Source: Pseudomonas sp. TMP9 (GTDB taxonomy: Bacteria; Pseudomonadota; Gammaproteobacteria; Pseudomonadales; Pseudomonadaceae). Taken from it: DNA of 64,000 bases. The first letter of the stretch is position 1, and each line of letters opens with the position of its first letter. Positions 44,444-53,936 of the stretch are shown in pieces. The stretch is from contig NZ_CP149803.1 in NCBI RefSeq assembly GCF_037943105.1, positions 2,460,001 through 2,524,000 on the forward strand, written 5' to 3'. The position numbers and the translations under genes are program-made. The notes beneath the pieces are model-generated. The model made no database searches and had not been told where the DNA came from. It saw only the letters and a list, made by a program, of their open reading frames with translations.

Positions 44444-45223
44444 TTATTTTTCGACGAACGCACGCTCAATCAGGTAATCACCCGGCTCGCGCATGCGCGC
44501 AGAGATTTTTAGGCCGAACTCGTTGAGCACTTCGCTGGTTTCATCAAGCATGCTCGGGCTGCCGCAGATCATTGCGCGGTCGTCTTGCGGGTTGATAGGT
44601 GGGAGGCCGATGTCTTGGAACAGCTTACCGCTGCGCATCAGGTCGGTTAAGCGACCCTGATTTTCAAACGGTTCACGGGTCACCGTCGGGTAGTAGATCA
44701 GCTTGTTTTTCAGCGCATCGCCAAAAAACTCATTACGCGGCAAGTGGTCGGTGATGAATTCGCGGTAAGCCACTTCGTTCACATAACGCACACCGTGCAC
44801 CAAGATGACCTTCTCAAAGCGCTCATAGGTTTCGGGGTCCTGAATCACACTCATAAAAGGTGCCAGACCCGTGCCGGTGCTGAGCAGGTACAAGTGTTTG
44901 CCTGGGTTGAGGTCATCCAGAACCAAGGTGCCGGTGGGCTTCTTGCTGATGATGATCTCGTCACCTTCCTTGAGGTGCTGCAACTGCGAGGTCAGCGGAC
45001 CGTCTGGCACCTTAATGCTGAAGAACTCCAGATGCTCTTCCCAGTTCGGGCTGGCGATCGAATAGGCACGCATGAGCGGGCGGCCCGTCTCCTGCTGCAG
45101 ACCAATCATCACAAACTGGCCGTTTTCAAAACGCAGCCCCGGATCACGGGTGCACTTGAAGCTGAACAACGTATCGTTCCAGTGATGCACGCTTAGAATG
45201 CGCTCAGCGTTAAGGTTGCTCAT
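44444..45223 (-). CDS. fpr: Ferredoxin-NADP+ reductase Fpr
   Basis: A 259-residue FAD enzyme that moves electrons between NADPH and ferredoxin/flavodoxin, important in oxidative stress and Fe-S cluster repair. The FAD-binding RAYSIASPNWEEHLEFFSI, the NADP-binding LLSTGTGLAPFMSVI and the C-terminal ICGSPSMLDETSEVL and AFVEK ending (typical of subclass I bacterial FPRs) are present. The ATG at 45223 (MSNLNAERILS) matches the family. It is divergent from the LysR gene finR; in P. putida FinR is needed for superoxide induction of fpr. Confidence 0.96.
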   Translation of the reverse strand: MSNLNAERILSVHHWNDTLFSFKCTRDPGLRFENGQFVMIGLQQETGRPLMRAYSIASPNWEEHLEFFSIKVPDGPLTSQLQHLKEGDEIIISKKPTGTLVLDDLNPGKHLYLLSTGTGLAPFMSVIQDPETYERFEKVILVHGVRYVNEVAYREFITDHLPRNEFFGDALKNKLIYYPTVTREPFENQGRLTDLMRSGKLFQDIGLPPINPQDDRAMICGSPSMLDETSEVLNEFGLKISARMREPGDYLIERAFVEK

Positions 45224-45298
45224 GCTCGGGACTCCGCAGAATATTGATATCGCCAGCGCACCTGAGCGCCATTGCACGGCATTGTAATGAGCGACACA

Positions 45299-45326
45299 AT
45301 ATCTGTTAACTTGATTATCAAGATAT
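45299..45326. promoter_or_regulatory. Candidate FinR binding site in the fpr-finR intergenic region
   Basis: An inverted repeat with arms ATATCT and AGATAT encloses TTGATTATCAA, a second dyad with a LysR-like T-N11-A spacing. Further GATAT/ATATC pieces follow up to the finR start. The position is right for control of both divergent genes. Inferred from symmetry only. Confidence 0.45.
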
Positions 45327-45346
45327 AGGTTATCGGTTATATAGAT

Positions 45347-46273
45347 ATGCGATTTACCCTCAGACAGCTGCAAGTATTCGTCGCGGTCGCGCAGCAAGAA
45401 AGCGTGTCCCGCGCAGCCGATTCGTTGGCTTTATCGCAATCAGCAACCAGCACGTCGCTCAGTGAATTGGAGCGTCAGTCCGACTGCCAGTTATTCGATC
45501 GCGCGGGCAAACGCCTGTGCCTGAACGCCCTTGGCCTGCAGCTGTTACCGCAAGCAGTCGCCCTGCTCGATCAAGCTAAAGAGATCGAGCGCCTGCTGGG
45601 CGGCAAGAGTGGTTTCGGCTCGCTGACGGTCGGCGCGACCCTAACTGTCGGCAACTACCTGGCCACCTTGTTGATTGGCAGCTTTATGCAGCGCCACCCC
45701 GAATGCCGGGTCAAACTGCAGGTGCACAACACCGCCTATGTGGTGCAGCAAATCGCTCACTATGAGCTGGACATGGGCATGATTGAAGGTGACTGCCAGC
45801 ACCCCGATATCGAAGTGCAGCCTTGGGTCGAAGATGAGCTCGTGGTGTTCTGCGCGCCGCAGCATGCGCTGGCGCAACGCGGCGAAGCGAGCTTGGATGA
45901 ACTGACGCGCGAGGCGTGGATACTGCGCGAGCAAGGCTCCGGCACCCGCCTGACGTTTGATCAAGCCATGCGCCATCATCCAAGTAACTTGAATATTCGT
46001 TTGGAGTTAGAGCACACCGAAGCGATCAAACGGGCGGTAGAGTCGGGCCTGGGAATTGGCTGCATTTCCCGCCTGGCGCTGCGCGATGCATTTCGCCGCG
46101 GCAGCCTAGTGGCGCTGGAAACACCCGAGCTGGACCTGCGCCGGCAGTTCTATTTCATCTGGCACAAACAAAAATACCAGACCGCCGCCATGCGTGAGTT
46201 TATTGAGCTGTGCCGCGCGCTGACCGCAGGGGTGACGCGCAGCGATCAGATCGTCCTGCCGCCTATCGCCTAA
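45347..46273 (+). CDS. finR: LysR-family regulator FinR
   Basis: A 308-residue LysR regulator. The HTH (residues 1-60: MRFTLRQLQVFVAVAQQESVSRAADSLALSQSATSTSLSELER) is followed by a periplasmic-binding-protein-like effector domain (residues 90-300). It is divergent from fpr, the hallmark of FinR in pseudomonads, where it activates fpr in response to superoxide-generating and nitrosative agents. Its stop codon overlaps that of dgkA by 4 bp on the opposite strand. Confidence 0.92.
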   Translation: MRFTLRQLQVFVAVAQQESVSRAADSLALSQSATSTSLSELERQSDCQLFDRAGKRLCLNALGLQLLPQAVALLDQAKEIERLLGGKSGFGSLTVGATLTVGNYLATLLIGSFMQRHPECRVKLQVHNTAYVVQQIAHYELDMGMIEGDCQHPDIEVQPWVEDELVVFCAPQHALAQRGEASLDELTREAWILREQGSGTRLTFDQAMRHHPSNLNIRLELEHTEAIKRAVESGLGIGCISRLALRDAFRRGSLVALETPELDLRRQFYFIWHKQKYQTAAMREFIELCRALTAGVTRSDQIVLPPIA

Positions 46274-46653
46274 AAGGCTGGATTACCCAGCAGGATGATG
46301 GCCCACACCAGCCCGATTAAGCTGAGTGCGGTGAACTGGGCGGCGCTGCCCATGTCCTTGGCGTTCTTTGACAGCGGGTGCAGTTCTAGGGAGATACGGT
46401 CGATCGCCGCTTCAATCGCCGAATTGAGCAGCTCAACGATCAGCGCCAGCACACACACGGCGACCAGCATTGCACGTTCGACGCGGCTGACATCCAAGAA
46501 AAAAGCCAACGGCACCAGCACCAGGTTGATCAACAGCAATTGGCGAAACGCGGCTTCACCGGTGAAGGCGGCGCGCAGCCCCGCTAGCGAATAACCCGTG
46601 GCATTGAGAATACGTTTGTAGCCGGTTTGACCTTTAAATGGCGACATCATCAC
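46270..46653 (-). CDS. dgkA: Diacylglycerol kinase DgkA
   Basis: A 127-residue trimeric membrane kinase that phosphorylates diacylglycerol from membrane-derived oligosaccharide and lipopolysaccharide synthesis. It has three helices and the catalytic segment VELLNSAIEAAIDRISLELHPLSKNAKDMGSAAQFTA, including the NxxxE and DxxxD-type metal-binding residues. The N-terminal amphipathic part (FKGQTGYKRILNATGYSLAG) is typical. It lies 67 bp after erdR in the same direction, as in P. aeruginosa. Confidence 0.96.
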   Translation of the reverse strand: MMMSPFKGQTGYKRILNATGYSLAGLRAAFTGEAAFRQLLLINLVLVPLAFFLDVSRVERAMLVAVCVLALIVELLNSAIEAAIDRISLELHPLSKNAKDMGSAAQFTALSLIGLVWAIILLGNPAF

Positions 46654-46720
46654 GACCGTATGCGGGAAAGCCGGGCAGGCTACGCCAAGCCCGGCAAAAA
46701 AAACACCTTAGAAAGCCAAC

Positions 46721-47371
46721 TTAGTTAGACGGAATCGATTCCAACTGCTGTAACAGCAAGGCAGCCTGGGTGCGCGTACGCACCCCGAGCTTACGGAAAA
46801 TCGCGGTGACATGGGCCTTAACCGTGGCTTCGGAAACACTCAGCTCATAAGCAATCTGCTTATTCAGCAAGCCGTCGCAGACCATGGTCAGCACCCTGAA
46901 CTGCTGCGGCGTCAAGCTGGCTAAGCCGGCGCTGGCGGCTTTGGCTTCGGCCGACAGGGCAATGGCAGCCTGACTCTGCTGCGGCCACCACACCTCGCCA
47001 TCGAGCACCAAGCGCACCGCCTGCTGGATAATTTCTAACGGGCTGGATTTCGGGATAAACCCGCTGGCACCGAACTCACGTGAGCGCGCAACGATGGTCG
47101 GGTCTTCCTGAGCGGAAATCATCACCACTGGGATATGTGGATATTGCCCGCGCAACAGCACCAAGCCGGAAAAACCATAAGCACCCGGCATATTCAGGTC
47201 GAGCAGTACCAAGTCCCAATTGGTTTTTTGCCCAAGGCAGGCTTCCAGTTCGGCAATGCTGGCGGCTTCAACCAGCCGCACATCTGGCCCCAACCCGAGG
47301 GTCAGCGCCTGCTGCAAGGCACTGCGGAACAAGGGATGGTCATCAGCAATGAGGATTTCAAATGCGGCCAT
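46721..47371 (-). CDS. erdR: LuxR-type response regulator ErdR
   Basis: A 216-residue NarL-type regulator. The receiver (residues 4-120: ILIADDHPLFRSALQQ, phospho-acceptor Asp in LVLLDLNMPGA, Lys in FIPKSSP) is followed by a LuxR HTH (LTPQQFRVLTMVCDGLLNKQIAYELSVSEATVKAHVTAIFRKL). In pseudomonads ErdR controls ethanol and acetate use. The ATG at 47371 (MAAFEILIADDH) is the family start; the frame continues upstream without similarity. It is followed by dgkA. Confidence 0.92.
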   Translation of the reverse strand: MAAFEILIADDHPLFRSALQQALTLGLGPDVRLVEAASIAELEACLGQKTNWDLVLLDLNMPGAYGFSGLVLLRGQYPHIPVVMISAQEDPTIVARSREFGASGFIPKSSPLEIIQQAVRLVLDGEVWWPQQSQAAIALSAEAKAASAGLASLTPQQFRVLTMVCDGLLNKQIAYELSVSEATVKAHVTAIFRKLGVRTRTQAALLLQQLESIPSN

Positions 47372-47570
47372 GGTGAATCCTGTTTTTGTTATGTGGATAC
47401 CCGCTGAGGGTATTTGTCCAAGGCACGACGAACAGTGCATGCAAGGTGCCGGGTTACAGCGCAACCCACGCTGACCTTGCAGGAAGCACAACAGCATGCC
47501 GAGCACTGACGGGGTGGTCAAGCGCGATGCTTTGCGGCACAGTTCGCCACCTTGCCGACGAGAACCAAAA

Positions 47571-48488
47571 ATGCGAAGTAACGCCCTGCGCGCCGACCTG
47601 TTGATGCTGCTGACCGCCATGATCTGGGGCTCCTCTTTTGTCGCCCAGCGTTTGGGCATGGACTCCATCGGCCCCTTTCTTTATAGCGGTTTGCGCTTTG
47701 CGCTGGCTGCGCTGATGTTGCTACCGGTGCTGCGCCTGCTCGAGGGCCGTAGCAGCAGTGCCGCCATCGTGCCGCTTAACCGTCAATTGCTGCGCGGCGG
47801 GGTGTTGATGGGCTTGGCCCTGGCGCTGGGGATTAACTTGCAGCAGGTCGGCTTACTGTTCACCAGCGTGACCAACTCCGGTTTTATCACGGGGCTGTAT
47901 GTGATCATCGTGCCGCTGCTGGGGCTGTTTATCGGTCACAAAACCGGCCTGGGCATCTGGCTGGGCGCCAGCTTGGCGGTGGTAGGAATGTTCCTGCTCA
48001 GTGTCGGCGATGGCTTTCAGGTGGCTTCCGGTGACTGGCTGCAACTGGCCGGCGCCTTTGTCTGGGGCGTGCATGTATTGCTGGTGGGGTTCTTTGCTGG
48101 CCGGCATGACCCGCTGCGGTTAGCGCTGGTGCAGTTCGTCACCTGCGCGGTCATTAGCTTGGTGCTGGCGGTGATTTTTGAAGATATTCAGCTGCAGGCA
48201 ATCATGGCGGCAGGGCCGGCAATTCTTTACGGCGGCATCATTGGTGTGGCCGTAGGCTTTACCTTGCAGGTGGTGGCGCAGAAACACGCCATCGCTTCAC
48301 ATGCCGCCATCATCCTCTCGCTGGAAGCCGTCTTTGCCGCCATTTTCGGGGCCTGGCTGCTCGGCGAGTTGTTGCAAGTGCGCGGCTACTTCGGCTGTGC
48401 GCTGATGTTCGCCGGCATGCTGCTGGCGCAGTTGTGGCCGAAAAAATTAGCCCCCTTACCGACAATCGATGCGAAAACCGGCAGCTAG
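47571..48488 (+). CDS. EamA/DMT-family permease
   Basis: A 305-residue membrane protein with ten helices in two EamA repeats (LLMLLTAMIWGSSFVAQRLGM and LAGAFVWGVHVLLVGFFAGRHD). DMT transporters export amino acids or metabolites, but the substrate is unknown. The ATG at 47571 (MRSNALRADLLML) is the natural start; a longer frame reaches 47496 with no similarity. Its stop overlaps that of the DTW gene by 4 bp on the other strand. It is divergent from erdR. Confidence 0.88.
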   Translation: MRSNALRADLLMLLTAMIWGSSFVAQRLGMDSIGPFLYSGLRFALAALMLLPVLRLLEGRSSSAAIVPLNRQLLRGGVLMGLALALGINLQQVGLLFTSVTNSGFITGLYVIIVPLLGLFIGHKTGLGIWLGASLAVVGMFLLSVGDGFQVASGDWLQLAGAFVWGVHVLLVGFFAGRHDPLRLALVQFVTCAVISLVLAVIFEDIQLQAIMAAGPAILYGGIIGVAVGFTLQVVAQKHAIASHAAIILSLEAVFAAIFGAWLLGELLQVRGYFGCALMFAGMLLAQLWPKKLAPLPTIDAKTGS

Positions 48489-49195
48489 AGAAATTCGCGC
48501 AGGCGATCATGCAGCGGATCGTCCAGCGTGACCGTGCGCGGTGCTTTGGCGGCGAGGTAATGCTGGCTGAAGACATCTAGGTAGGCATTCAGCCCATCAG
48601 CGGCGCGCTGGTCGCCCGCCAGCTCCAAACACAGGGCGGCAACCTCAGCGGTACAAAAATGGTCATCACGTTTAGAGCGGCGCAGCTTGTAACGTGACAA
48701 CTGCTCGGCTTGCAAGCTGAGCACCGGCAAACTGTTGAGATAAGGGCTTTTACGAAACATTTTGCGCGCCTCACTCCAAGTAGCATCCAGCAGCACGAAC
48801 AACGGCCGCTTGCCGGGTCCTGGCTGCACCGCAGTGACCACCCGCTCGGCGGCGGCATATTCGCCGGGGAATACCAGATAAGGCTGCCACTGCGGATCAC
48901 TGAGCAATGCCGGCAACTCAGCATCAACCGCTACCCGCGACCAACCAAAAGCCGAGGTATCGGCCAGCACATCGGCAATTAACCAACCGGTGTTGCTCGG
49001 CTTGAGTGCTTCAACGTCATGCATGAGCAAACACACCGCCGACGTTGCTGCGATACGCGGCCGCCAAGCGCACAAACAATGGGTCGCAACCAAACGGCAA
49101 TCATCACAGCGCACCGAACGGCTGCCACGGGCGAGGAAAGGTTTAGCGCTGCGGGCAATCCGCGCCGCCCGCAAACGTGCAACAGCGTGGCCCAT
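48485..49195 (-). CDS. DTW-domain tRNA-uridine aminocarboxypropyltransferase
   Basis: A 236-residue DTW protein of the TapT family, which adds the 3-amino-3-carboxypropyl group to uridine 47 of tRNA with S-adenosylmethionine. The zinc-like Cys cluster (VRCDDCRLVATHCLCAW), the DTW motif LLDATWSEARKMF and the C-terminal stretch KRDDHFCTAEVAALCLEL are present. The start is uncertain: ATG at 49195 is the first before the conserved region, and the frame is open to 49300. It converges on the EamA gene. Confidence 0.88.
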   Translation of the reverse strand: MGHAVARLRAARIARSAKPFLARGSRSVRCDDCRLVATHCLCAWRPRIAATSAVCLLMHDVEALKPSNTGWLIADVLADTSAFGWSRVAVDAELPALLSDPQWQPYLVFPGEYAAAERVVTAVQPGPGKRPLFVLLDATWSEARKMFRKSPYLNSLPVLSLQAEQLSRYKLRRSKRDDHFCTAEVAALCLELAGDQRAADGLNAYLDVFSQHYLAAKAPRTVTLDDPLHDRLREFL

Positions 49196-49402
49196 CAGGC
49201 AGTTACCTGAGGCAGAAAATAGAACGGCATGGCTGATCCTAAGTCGATAAGCGCGGCAGTCTAACAAAGCCTGCGGCCGCGTATTCAATCGCCACCGCAA
49301 GTGAGGTAAATGCGCGCGTGCAGGCAGGCGAGTAAGATGACCTCCAATGAACCTCTGATGACTTCTACCTGTCAGAGGAGCAAATCGACTTTGGAGCGTT
49401 GT

Positions 49403-49801
49403 ATGCTGCGTTTAACCAGCCTGACCCTGGCCTTGAGCCTGCCCCTGTTTGCCCATGCCGCCACCTTGAAAGACTTTGAGCTGAGCAAAGCCTTAGAAAA
49501 AGTCGCACGCGAAAGCAGTGTGGGCACGCCTAGGGCAGTCAATGAAGACATTCTCGATCAAGGCTACACGGTTGACGGCAGCGAGCTGGTCAACCACCTC
49601 AGTGTGCGCAGCGAGCACGCCGCTCAGATGCGCGGCAACCCTGATGTGGTTCGCGCGCAACTGGCTAACAGTGTGTGCCGCAATGTTGGCTATCGCCAAT
49701 TGCTGGTACGCGGAGCTGCGCTGCGTTATGAGTTCAGCGAATACAAAAGCAACCGCCCAGTGACCACCGAGCGGTTCAGCAAAGCTGATTGCGGCCTGTA
49801 A
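49403..49801 (+). CDS. Small exported protein (PA3611-like)
   Basis: A 132-residue protein with a signal peptide (MLRLTSLTLALSLPLFAHAA) and two later cysteines (NSVCRNVGY and KADCGL) that probably form a disulfide. The pattern QLANSVCRNVGYRQLLVRGAALRYEFSEY matches the P. aeruginosa PA3611 type, a small secreted protein of uncertain role. It is preceded by TTGGAGCG. It occupies the same position relative to the phosphoketolase gene as in P. aeruginosa. Confidence 0.8.
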   Translation: MLRLTSLTLALSLPLFAHAATLKDFELSKALEKVARESSVGTPRAVNEDILDQGYTVDGSELVNHLSVRSEHAAQMRGNPDVVRAQLANSVCRNVGYRQLLVRGAALRYEFSEYKSNRPVTTERFSKADCGL

Positions 49802-49879
49802 GGCTATCAACGCCTTACAGGTCTCAGCCTTATCGCCAAAGCGCACGCAGTAAAGTACGCAGTAGCGATCAGCTCGCCG

Positions 49880-52282
49880 TTAACGCAGGCAACGCGGATC
49901 ACCACGCCCTTCTACTGCTGCGTGCTCATCGGCATTCAGCAATTCGCTCAGCGGCTTATCCAGCAATCCAGCGGCAGCCTGCAGCACATGGGCCCAGCTG
50001 GCTTGGTTAGCGAACAACATACCGGGCTCATCCAATGTGCCGCCGCGATTGCGGTAGCCCAACACTTGGGTGTGTTGAGCATCGCCAAGCAGCGGCCACA
50101 AATGCCCACGGGCCACTTCCGGGCGCATGTGGGTTAACAGCACACGCTGTGAAATTGCCGCAGGGAAGATCTGTTCAACCCGCTCGGCATGGGTAATGCC
50201 GACTGCCTCCCACGGGTCGCGTGGGGCACGAAAGCGTCCCGGCTCTTGCAAGTAAACCAAGCGCCACGCGCAACGCACCTCACTCAGACGAGCGGCCGCA
50301 CGCTGCATTTCAGCCAATTGATAACTGCCAGTGGCAATCAGCAACACAGGCTCGTCGCCGGGCTGTTCGGCCAGCACAATGGCTCCATCACGGGCTAATT
50401 GTTCGGCCTGTTCACGGCTGAACAGCGCAGGTCGCTCGCGCTTGGCGATCACCATGCAGGCCAGCTCGCCGCGCGCCTGATAAATACCGGGGAGCAGGGC
50501 CAATACCGAGTTATGGTCGGCGGGAAACAGCACCCTGACCATGTCGCTCATCTCACCCAGTAACGCCTCACAAAAGGTGGTGTCTTGATGCGACTGCTGA
50601 TTTTTGCCGTTTTCCCAGGTATGCGAGGTGGCCACCAGCGGCCAGCCGAGCCAGCCGGCAGGGCGGCCGGCTTCTTTTTGCTGGCGGGCAAAGATGATGC
50701 GTTGTCGCACCGCACCGAGCATTTTCACGCAGAAGGCCTCGTAGCTCGCCACCAGGTTCAAGCCCCCTTGGTTGGCCAAGCAGGCGGACACCACCGCTTC
50801 CTCGTTAAGCACAGTAATGATGGCGCCATCAATCGCCTCCAGCTCACTTTCTGGCGCGGTCACTCGGTGCTTAAGTGCCTTGAGCACGCCGCCGAGGCGA
50901 TTACTGGCCAGCTCATCGGGGTTACCCACACGCGGGCGCAGTTGCGGGTTGGCCTTGACCAAATCGACAAAGAAGCGATCCAGCGCCAGCATCGGTGAGC
51001 AGGCGTTGTTCTGGTAATGCAGCGCCGGCAGCTGCGGCTGAACCGGCAAGCGCTGCGCCAAGGGGTTATCCCGCTCCAGCACGCGGTCACCACGGGCGGT
51101 AAACAGCGCACAGGCCGCCTTAAGCTCAGCCGGTTCAACCCACAGCAGCGCGGCGTACTGGTTGAATAATGCACGGGCGCCCGCATCATCATGCGGGTTC
51201 GCCGGTAACGGTAAGTTATGCGCAGCATTGCTACCGGCCCCATAGAAACCGAAGCCTTTTAGCGTTTCAGCAATGCCGTAAGGTATCGGCAGCGGGTAGC
51301 GCAGCACGCCGTCCTGCAACTCTTGCACGCGGTGGCTCAAGCGCTGCTCCATTTCCCACAAGGCGCAGACAAATGCGGCGGGGTCGCGGCCATCAAAACT
51401 CTCAGGATCAAAGCCACAATGGCGCAGATGCTCGCGGAAGTTATCCAGCCCGGCAGGCGTGGCCAACTCAGTGCGCTGCTCAATACGCCGGCCGTTAGCG
51501 ATCATGATCGGCACCGCAACGCCGCAATCCTCGGCGCGCCACCAGCGGGGCATCCAATCGCTGCCACGTTGCTCCTCGGCGGCGCCATCAGAAAGGAACG
51601 CCACCAACTTCTCACCGGGCAAAGGCAAATGGGCATATTGCAGCTCAGCAAAGCCTAAATAACCGCCCTCGGCGATACCACCTGCGGTGTGCGGGTTAAC
51701 GTGGCTGCCTAACGGCATACTGACTTGGCCCGACGCGCTCTGCTCGTAGCTGTAAAAATCTGCCACCAAGTGGCTCATCCCGGTCTCGTCACAGCTATAA
51801 CGTGCGGCCTGCTCAGGATGTTGGTTGGCCGTAAGCAGATTGAGCGCCTCAATGGCCGCTACGCAATGGCCCTGCCCCATCAACCAACCGCGGGTTTCCC
51901 CGGTTAAGTTATTCAACGCCAGATAACCGGCATAGGCCGGCACCATATTCAACGCGCCACCGGTGTGACCCTCAGGCGTCACCTTAAAATCTTCAGCTGC
52001 CAGCGCCACACCATCAAGGCGCACACGCTGGGCATAGGTCATGTGCACCACCAGCCAGAGCCCTGCCGCCGTCAGTCGGTCCAATGCATGAAAGTGTCGA
52101 TACACGCTGGCCAGGTCGGCCTGCAAGCCGGCCTGCACCAGTTGGTGGGCCATACGGTAAACCGCTGCGCAGGTTTGCGGGCTGTGCTGCAAGGGGCCGT
52201 AACCACGCTGCCAGTCAGCGAAGGTCGGCTCAAGACGGGCGTGATCGGCCAGTTCAGTGGCGCTGGGAAATAACTGGGGCAT
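49880..52282 (-). CDS. xfp: Xylulose-5-phosphate/fructose-6-phosphate phosphoketolase
   Basis: An 800-residue thiamine diphosphate enzyme that splits xylulose 5-phosphate (or fructose 6-phosphate) with phosphate to acetyl phosphate. The N-terminal domain contains EGHTGGALNMVPAYAGYLA and LGSHVNPHTAGGIAEGGYLGF; the TPP-binding LVAFLSDGAAEEQRGSDWMPRWW and the C-terminal domain (WENGKNQQSHQDTTFCEAL, FPADHNSVLALL) are all in place and the length is usual. It is divergent from the metallo-beta-lactamase gene. Confidence 0.95.
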   Translation of the reverse strand: MPQLFPSATELADHARLEPTFADWQRGYGPLQHSPQTCAAVYRMAHQLVQAGLQADLASVYRHFHALDRLTAAGLWLVVHMTYAQRVRLDGVALAAEDFKVTPEGHTGGALNMVPAYAGYLALNNLTGETRGWLMGQGHCVAAIEALNLLTANQHPEQAARYSCDETGMSHLVADFYSYEQSASGQVSMPLGSHVNPHTAGGIAEGGYLGFAELQYAHLPLPGEKLVAFLSDGAAEEQRGSDWMPRWWRAEDCGVAVPIMIANGRRIEQRTELATPAGLDNFREHLRHCGFDPESFDGRDPAAFVCALWEMEQRLSHRVQELQDGVLRYPLPIPYGIAETLKGFGFYGAGSNAAHNLPLPANPHDDAGARALFNQYAALLWVEPAELKAACALFTARGDRVLERDNPLAQRLPVQPQLPALHYQNNACSPMLALDRFFVDLVKANPQLRPRVGNPDELASNRLGGVLKALKHRVTAPESELEAIDGAIITVLNEEAVVSACLANQGGLNLVASYEAFCVKMLGAVRQRIIFARQQKEAGRPAGWLGWPLVATSHTWENGKNQQSHQDTTFCEALLGEMSDMVRVLFPADHNSVLALLPGIYQARGELACMVIAKRERPALFSREQAEQLARDGAIVLAEQPGDEPVLLIATGSYQLAEMQRAAARLSEVRCAWRLVYLQEPGRFRAPRDPWEAVGITHAERVEQIFPAAISQRVLLTHMRPEVARGHLWPLLGDAQHTQVLGYRNRGGTLDEPGMLFANQASWAHVLQAAAGLLDKPLSELLNADEHAAVEGRGDPRCLR

Positions 52283-52411
52283 GTGCGACTCCGATAGTTT
52301 GATAAAGTCTAGAGTGCGGGAAATGAACAGATGCTGACCTGAATCAAAGCCCTCGGTTACGTGATACGACAGCCTTTAACTCTGCCCATTCAACTCGTTC
52401 AAGGATTAGCC

Positions 52412-53815
52412 ATGGCCCTTCTCAACTTCCTCGGCGCGATTCAACACGTTACCGGCTCCTGTTACCTAATCGAAAGCCGTGACGGCGCCAAGGTTTTACT
52501 CGAATGCGGCATGCGCCAGGGCCGTCGCGAAGAAGACGAAGGCAACCGAGGACCGTTCGCATTCGACCCTTTGAGCCTGGATGCCGTTGTCGTTTCGCAC
52601 GCCCACATTGACCACACAGGCTTGTTGCCCAAATTGGCCGCCGCGGGTTATCGCGGGCCTATTTATGCCACCGACGCCACGTGCGAATTGATGGAGCTGA
52701 TGCTGCTCGATTCTGCCTATATTCAGGAAAAAGACGCCGAATGGGAAAACCGTTGGCGCGCCCGGGCAGGCAAGCCGCCGCTCAGCCCGCTCTACACCAC
52801 CGCAGACGCCGAGCAGGCGCTGAGCCAACGGCGCCCGGTGAGTTATGGCGAGCTGTGTGAAGTGGCCAAGGGCGTCCACGTTACCTTTCATGATGCCGGC
52901 CACATACTCGGCTCGGCGATTGTTGAACTGCACGTGCACGACCATGGACTGACGCGCCGCCTAGTGTTTTCCGGTGACTTGGGCAACACCTGCTCACCCT
53001 TGATGCGCGACCCCAGCATCCTGACGCAGGCCGATGTGGTGCTACTGGAATCAACATACGGAGACCGCGATCACCGCTGCAGTGAAGACACCCTCGATGA
53101 GCTGGCGGATATTCTGCAGCAAGCCCACCGTGACGGCGGTAACGTGCTGATTCCGTCCTTTTCGGTGGGCCGCACCCAAGACCTGATTTACTACTTAGGG
53201 CGCTTTTATCAGGAAGGCCGCTTACCGCAGCAAGCCGTGTTTCTCGACAGCCCCATGGCCATTCGCGCCAATGCCATCTACTCGCGCTTTCAGGACCAGT
53301 TCAGCCCCGAAGACCGAGAAGCCTTCCAGGGTCGTGGCAAAAAACGTATCGAGGATTGGTTGCCTATTCTGCGCTCGACCCTAACCCCAGATGAGTCGAT
53401 GGCCATCAACCGGATAAAAAGCGGCGCGATCATCATTGCCGGCAGCGGCATGTGCACCGGCGGGCGCATCGTGCATCACTTCAAACACAACCTGTGGCGC
53501 AATGATTGCCATGTCGTGTTCCCCGGCTTCCAAGCTAAAGGCACCCTTGGCCGTAACATTGTCGACGGCGCACAGAGTGTCAAAATCTTCCACCAAAACG
53601 TGGTGGTCAACGCCAAGGTGCATACCCTCGGTGGCTTTTCTGCCCATGCTGGCCAATCGCAGTTAATTGACTGGGTGCGTCACTTTGAACACCATCCGCC
53701 GCTTTACCTGGTGCATGGCGAGCTGGAAAAAATGCAGGCTCTGCAAGTCGCCCTGCGTCAGCAACTGAACTGGATCGCAACCATTCCAGAACCGGGAGAG
53801 CAAATCGCCCTCTGA
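52412..53815 (+). CDS. MBL-fold RNA-processing/exonuclease family protein (YSH1-like)
   Basis: A 467-residue metallo-beta-lactamase/beta-CASP protein. The metal motifs are HAHIDHTGLLPKL (HxHxDH), GHILGSAIVEL (His), FSGDLG (Asp) and the C-terminal GGFSAHAGQ (His). The beta-CASP part follows LLESTYGDRDH with IPSFSVGRTQDLIYYL and GSGMCTGGRIVHHF. It is similar to bacterial relatives of eukaryotic CPSF73/YSH1, and probably acts as a nuclease on RNA. The start at 52412 (MALLNFLGA) is the family start. PA3614 is the P. aeruginosa counterpart by gene order. Confidence 0.9.
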   Translation: MALLNFLGAIQHVTGSCYLIESRDGAKVLLECGMRQGRREEDEGNRGPFAFDPLSLDAVVVSHAHIDHTGLLPKLAAAGYRGPIYATDATCELMELMLLDSAYIQEKDAEWENRWRARAGKPPLSPLYTTADAEQALSQRRPVSYGELCEVAKGVHVTFHDAGHILGSAIVELHVHDHGLTRRLVFSGDLGNTCSPLMRDPSILTQADVVLLESTYGDRDHRCSEDTLDELADILQQAHRDGGNVLIPSFSVGRTQDLIYYLGRFYQEGRLPQQAVFLDSPMAIRANAIYSRFQDQFSPEDREAFQGRGKKRIEDWLPILRSTLTPDESMAINRIKSGAIIIAGSGMCTGGRIVHHFKHNLWRNDCHVVFPGFQAKGTLGRNIVDGAQSVKIFHQNVVVNAKVHTLGGFSAHAGQSQLIDWVRHFEHHPPLYLVHGELEKMQALQVALRQQLNWIATIPEPGEQIAL

Positions 53816-53936
53816 CCCCGCCTGCGGTGACGGGTTCGTCTTGAGAGCGACACGCTTTATTACCGCCCTGGCGCTTGGCTCACTCAGATTAAGGCTGGGC
53901 TGATGCTGCCCGGCCTTCAGTATCAGGAGAAATAGC

